Positions 6,141-8,982 of a stretch of 8,982 bases of DNA are shown here, one piece after another. Each line of letters opens with the position of its first letter. Positions within the stretch are counted from its first letter, which is position 1. Made by a program: the position numbers and the translations under genes. The DNA is from Nitrososphaerales archaeon TH5893 (lineage in GTDB: Archaea; Thermoproteota; Nitrososphaeria; Nitrososphaerales; Nitrososphaeraceae): assembly GCA_014523685.1 (NCBI GenBank), contig JAATVT010000211.1, positions 1-8,982 on the forward strand. The letters are read 5' to 3'. The notes beneath the pieces were generated by a model. It searched no databases, had not been told where the DNA came from, and saw only the letters and a list, made by a program, of their open reading frames with translations.

Positions 6141-6167
6141 GATACAGTATCTCTGCATAACTGTATC
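6141..6167. repeat. 8-bp perfect inverted repeat upstream of the UspA gene
   Basis: GATACAGT (6141-6148) and ACTGTATC (6160-6167) are exact reverse complements with an 11-bp spacer, about 92-118 bp before the UspA start and past the end of the preceding gene. The half-site differs by one base from GATAAAGT in the dyad before the metal operon. Confidence 0.45.
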
Positions 6168-6252
6168 TGGCATTTTGATCAAAGCTAGATATTATTTACG
6201 AGTTTGAGTGCGATAAACTAAATTTGCGAATCAGTAGACCTATCCGCTACAA

Positions 6253-6774
6253 CTATATAGATAATATCTTTTTTGCTGCGTCCATTTTTTCTAGGATCTC
6301 CTTAAGAAACACATCAGCAAATTGTTCAAAAGTCTGAGCAGTCAACTGATGGGGGTATTGGTGTCTTCTTTCTATATACTTGTCCATCAGCCATACAAAA
6401 TTTGATTCCCTAAGCTTTAGAACATTATTCTGCATTCCAGCCTTTGATTCAAGCATATTTAGGATAAACACGCAAGTAAATCTGGTAAAACAATTTGTTC
6501 CATATTTCTTATCATATTCTTCTTGCAGCTCTGAGTAGTTTTTCTGGAGCCAAGATTTCACATCTGATCTTATTGTTAATGATGTGTATTGACCAGAAAA
6601 ATCAGGTCTCACGTTATGCAGTCCAACAGAATAATAGCCGCGCTTAATTTCATTCATCATAATTATAAGAGTACTAGGAATGAACATTCCTGGAAAATAT
6701 TCGTCAGTCGCTCTATGTAGTCTAGTCATAATAGAGGGTTTTAGTCCTATTGTAGAGTACCCATTGCTCGGCAC
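6253..6774 (-). CDS. conserved-looking hypothetical protein with three beta-alpha-alpha (ribbon-helix-helix-like) units
   Basis: I do not recognise this 173-residue soluble protein. By eye it divides into three similar units, each starting with a short alternating strand followed by two helices: residues about 6-46 (YSTIGLKPSIMTRLHRATDE...), 63-111 (YTSLTIRSDVKSWLQKNYSE...) and 117-163 (NVLKLRESNFVWLMDKYIER...). The pattern strand-[KR]-x-S-x3-hydrophobic helix, a linker, then a second helix recalls ribbon-helix-helix DNA-binding subunits, so a fused multi-unit regulator is possible. This is inference; no RHH consensus is strong enough to name. The start is GTG 6772-6774: a TAG lies two codons upstream in frame, and the next ATG would remove most of unit 1. 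TTAAATAT about 25 bp upstream is a TATA-like box. It lies 50 bp after the symporter gene on the same strand and may be transcribed alone or by read-through. Confidence 0.75.
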   Translation of the reverse strand: MPSNGYSTIGLKPSIMTRLHRATDEYFPGMFIPSTLIIMMNEIKRGYYSVGLHNVRPDFSGQYTSLTIRSDVKSWLQKNYSELQEEYDKKYGTNCFTRFTCVFILNMLESKAGMQNNVLKLRESNFVWLMDKYIERRHQYPHQLTAQTFEQFADVFLKEILEKMDAAKKILSI

Positions 6775-6794
6775 ACGCTAGGTGTATCTCTTTC

Positions 6795-6806
6795 ATATTT
6801 AATATT
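6795..6806 (-). promoter_or_regulatory. TATA-like box of the 173-residue hypothetical gene
   Basis: AATATTAAATAT on the minus strand is centred about 26 bp before the GTG start. No Shine-Dalgarno sequence lies between them, so a leaderless transcript starting near the GTG is likely. Confidence 0.4.
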
Positions 6807-6824
6807 TTAGAGGGTCTTGACCAA

Positions 6825-8351
6825 CTATTGAAATTTTGTTCCACTAGGATCGACGTAACCCTTCAGATCCTCTCCTCTAACAATATCTTCCTCAGGTGGT
6901 ACGTAGGCTATGATACCAGGTCTTCCTGGATATTTCTTCTGGGTTGCAAGGGCTACTACTATGAAGAGCACAAAGGATACGACAGGTGGAATCATTGTAT
7001 CTAGACCAGCATACTCCACAGGTATTATGAAATACAAAGCCAGTCTTAATCCTGAACCAACAATAAGTGAAGCAAGTGCAGCAGGCATATTGGCCTTCTT
7101 CCAAAATAGTCCCAGAGTCAAAGGTGCCCACGCCCCTGCAAATACAATATCAAATGCCAAAATAAGATAAACCCCAGGTTGAGGAATCAAATATGCTAAG
7201 ACAAAGGCAGCCACCATCATGGGTATTGTGAAGATACGAGTCGTCATCAATAGCCTTTTATCGTCAAGCCCTGGTCTCTTAAGTATTCGCTTAAGTATGT
7301 CCCTTTGAACTATGTTGCGTGACATAACACTTGATATAGCAAGTAGTCCACCATTAGCAGTCGACATGGAAGCCCCCAGTACTCCCATAAGCATAGCGGC
7401 ACCAATAGCAAACGGCACGTGATTAATGGCAAGTTCAGGAAATATGGTGAATGGATCCTCGGCGTTAGGTATGAAGAAAAGAGCAATTATTCCTATCATG
7501 CTAGTCGGAACTACAGTTGATAATGTCAGTCCTGCTCCCATAAATGCACCCCTTTGTGCTGTCTTCGGGTCCTTGGCTGCAAATACCCTTTCCATAAAAT
7601 CAAGAGCGACTATATCTCCAAGTGCTAGAGCCAATATCCCAGCCCAGTTTATCAAGGCCCCATTACCAATATCAAACAAACCAGAAAGGTCCAGATACTC
7701 CGGTGGGGCGTTTCCAAGGATGGTACCAAAGTCTACTCCAGAGAGACCAGCTGCAAAAAAGATAAAGGCAGCCCAGAAAGCACCTATAGCAAGATAAATT
7801 TGAAAGATATCAGTGTAAGCGGAAGAGAAAAGTCCTCCCGCATATGTGTAAATCAAGACTATAATCGCAGCAATAAGCATGGCCCACAGGAAATCTATAC
7901 CTAATACGGTCGACAAAATGAATCCTGATGCAGCAAAATTGCCAGCCACGAGAACAATAAAACTTATCATCATCAAGATGCCCGAGATTCCTTCTGCCCC
8001 GTTCCCAAATCGTCTATAGTAGAAATCTGGTAGAGTTAACATGGACATTCTGTTCAATTTTTTTCCATAAAATGCACCTGTTAGAATTAGGCAGATACCT
8101 AGGCCAATCGGAATGGCTGCGCCTGCCCAGAAACCAAATTGATAAACAAGCGAAGCATTACCCAACGATGAGTTTCCATCGATAGCCTGAGCCGCTAGCA
8201 TCGTTCCTACAAAGAAAAGTGGTAGACTTTTTCCAGCGACCATATATCGTTTGCTGCTCCTCTTCACGAGTTTAGAAGTTAGTGTTCCAATGACTAAGCT
8301 AGCTGCCAAAAAAGCTATAACGGCTATTCCATAACCGTCTAGACCTGCCAT
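6825..8351 (-). CDS. sodium:solute symporter (SSS) family transporter
   Basis: This 508-residue, highly hydrophobic protein has about 12-13 membrane segments, as expected for the solute:sodium symporter family (LeuT fold), which couples sodium entry to uptake of urea, proline, acetate, sugars or other small solutes. Typical family signatures are SSKRYMVAGKSLP (about 32-44), LPDFYYRRFG (107-116), YTYAGGLFSSAYTDIFQ (about 168-184) and the segment ASMSTANGGLLAISS (327-341). In that segment Ala327, Ser330 and Thr331 line up with the sodium-site residues Ala337, Ser340 and Thr341 of E. coli PutP. The C-terminus is a polar tail of about 35 residues. The substrate cannot be read from sequence; urea (DUR3-like) is one possibility in ammonia oxidisers. 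I chose the ATG at 8349-8351; a GTG directly upstream would add one residue. TTAAATATTT is centred about 24 bp upstream. It is divergent from the ArsB/NhaD-type gene. Confidence 0.92.
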   Translation of the reverse strand: MAGLDGYGIAVIAFLAASLVIGTLTSKLVKRSSKRYMVAGKSLPLFFVGTMLAAQAIDGNSSLGNASLVYQFGFWAGAAIPIGLGICLILTGAFYGKKLNRMSMLTLPDFYYRRFGNGAEGISGILMMISFIVLVAGNFAASGFILSTVLGIDFLWAMLIAAIIVLIYTYAGGLFSSAYTDIFQIYLAIGAFWAAFIFFAAGLSGVDFGTILGNAPPEYLDLSGLFDIGNGALINWAGILALALGDIVALDFMERVFAAKDPKTAQRGAFMGAGLTLSTVVPTSMIGIIALFFIPNAEDPFTIFPELAINHVPFAIGAAMLMGVLGASMSTANGGLLAISSVMSRNIVQRDILKRILKRPGLDDKRLLMTTRIFTIPMMVAAFVLAYLIPQPGVYLILAFDIVFAGAWAPLTLGLFWKKANMPAALASLIVGSGLRLALYFIIPVEYAGLDTMIPPVVSFVLFIVVALATQKKYPGRPGIIAYVPPEEDIVRGEDLKGYVDPSGTKFQ

Positions 8352-8370
8352 CACAAAGATAATTCCCAGT

Positions 8371-8380
8371 AAATATTTAA
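8371..8380 (-). promoter_or_regulatory. TATA-like box of the symporter gene
   Basis: TTAAATATTT on the minus strand is centred about 24 bp before the ATG (21 bp before the alternative GTG), with no Shine-Dalgarno sequence between. This fits a leaderless or nearly leaderless mRNA. Confidence 0.45.
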
Positions 8381-8523
8381 GGGTTAGGTTGAAAAATGTA
8401 AATTACGTATTATCTGAAAACAATTAGGTAATTTTTATTAATAAGTTCTCTTTCGGGAAACAGGGAATCTTTAGCTGAATATCAGTAACAGAATATTTTC
8501 ATAAATGGTCAAAATGAAGACAA

Positions 8524-8982
8524 TTGGCTTTAGGGGATTTCAGAATCTTTTTTTATAGTAGCCCCTGTATCTATCTCTGGCTACTTTTGGAAGCAACTTC
8601 GAAAACTAATCGCTCAGGCAAAAGTCTAGCATCTTTTTCGCTAATTGCAGTCTTTGCGATCATAATCTTTGCCGTACCGCTTCTGATGGGAAAAGAGATC
8701 TCTCCGGCTCTATCGGTTTCTGCGCTGATTCTTGTTTCTGTATATGTAATTTTGTCTTTCTAACTTCTTCACAGAACGTCAATTGCACTACTCGGAGCAA
8801 CAGTAATAGTTTCGTGCCTGTTATTAATGGGGTCTATAGAGGCGCCCACAAGTTTTGACTTCGTAATAGGTGTTATTGATTTCAATACTATAGGCCTCTT
8901 GTTGGGGATGATGATAATAGTTGCCATCCTTTCGGAATCCGGAGTCTTCCAATGGGTAGGCATAAAGGCCACCAAGATGAGC
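8524..8982 (+). pseudogene. ArsB/NhaD-family permease, 5' part, interrupted by an in-frame TAA; runs off the window
   Basis: The frame encodes the N-terminal membrane segments of an ArsB/NhaD (ion transporter superfamily) permease, whose members move arsenite, Na+/H+ or organic acids. Before the stop are two hydrophobic helices (SLIAVFAIIIFAVPLLM and SALILVSVYVILSF). After it the same frame continues with HRTSIALLGATVIVSCLLLMG and the family-typical DFNTIGLLLGMMIIVAILSE, then SGVFQWVGIKATKMS at the window edge. A TAA at 8761-8763 lies between SF and LLHRT, where relatives as I recall them carry a sense codon, often an acidic residue; GAA to TAA would explain it. No suitable restart codon follows closely. 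Either the gene is disrupted, the stop is a sequencing error, or it is read through. The start is uncertain: TTG 8524 (first after a TGA) or TTG 8587, the latter with a T/A-rich element about 30 bp upstream. The C-terminal majority is outside the window. Confidence 0.72.

Noticed and set aside
6825..6843. 12-bp match TTGAAATTTTGT to the arm of the 17-bp inverted repeat
   Set aside because: It falls in the last codons of the symporter gene and is explained by coding for its C-terminus; treated as coincidence.
7426..7797. 123-residue plus-strand open frame
   Set aside because: It is entirely antisense within the sodium:solute symporter gene, whose protein sequence is unambiguous.
8400..8434. 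AAATTAC-N21-GTAATTT inverted repeat in the divergent promoter region
   Set aside because: The 7-bp A/T-dominated arms are expected by chance in such AT-rich DNA; the 21-bp spacer equal to that of the metal-operon dyad is noted but not persuasive.
8769..8975. 68-residue minus-strand open frame
   Set aside because: It is antisense to the continuing ArsB/NhaD-like sequence, which explains the stretch better.

Overview
The window most probably comes from an archaeon, and best fits an AT-rich ammonia-oxidising Thaumarchaeota/Nitrososphaeria genome; the lineage is an inference from gene content and promoter style. Several genes have a TATA-like box about 24-28 bp before the start codon and no Shine-Dalgarno sequence, as expected for leaderless archaeal mRNAs. 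Forced TTG and GTG starts occur, and the genes are a NikR regulator, UspA, a nitroreductase, a solute:sodium symporter and an ArsB/NhaD-type permease. No rRNA, tRNA, CRISPR array or intact transposase was seen.

Layout. Positions 1-510 hold no convincing gene, only two short or degraded open stretches and a perfect 8-bp hairpin. Positions 511-4153 (minus strand, read right to left) are a metal-uptake locus: a TroA/ZnuA-type binding protein, an ABC ATPase, an ABC-3 membrane permease with a His-rich tail, and a NikR-type nickel-responsive repressor. Positions 4302-4931 (minus) encode a nitroreductase-family flavoprotein. Positions 4932-5575 are a long gap with no convincing gene but with a 17-bp perfect inverted repeat and other dyads. 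Positions 5576-6049 (minus) encode a universal stress protein. Positions 6253-6774 (minus) encode an unrecognised 173-residue protein that appears to be built from three beta-alpha-alpha units. Positions 6825-8351 (minus) encode a sodium/solute symporter. From about 8524 to the right edge (plus strand) lies an ArsB/NhaD-family permease interrupted by an in-frame TAA.

How the genes may work together. The binding protein, ATPase and permease form one complete importer. The adjacent NikR homologue keeps all four nickel ligands, whereas the binding protein has the His ligand pattern usual for zinc, so the metal carried is open. NikR may control the operon from dyad sequences seen before the first gene and before nikR itself. 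An inverted repeat with nearly the same half-site also lies upstream of the UspA gene.

The most noteworthy points are the NikR/zinc-type-importer pairing with its His-rich permease tail, the related GATA(A/C)AGT dyads whose spacing differs by one helical turn, the triple-unit unknown protein, the inverted-repeat element at 5167-5302, and the stop-interrupted permease.
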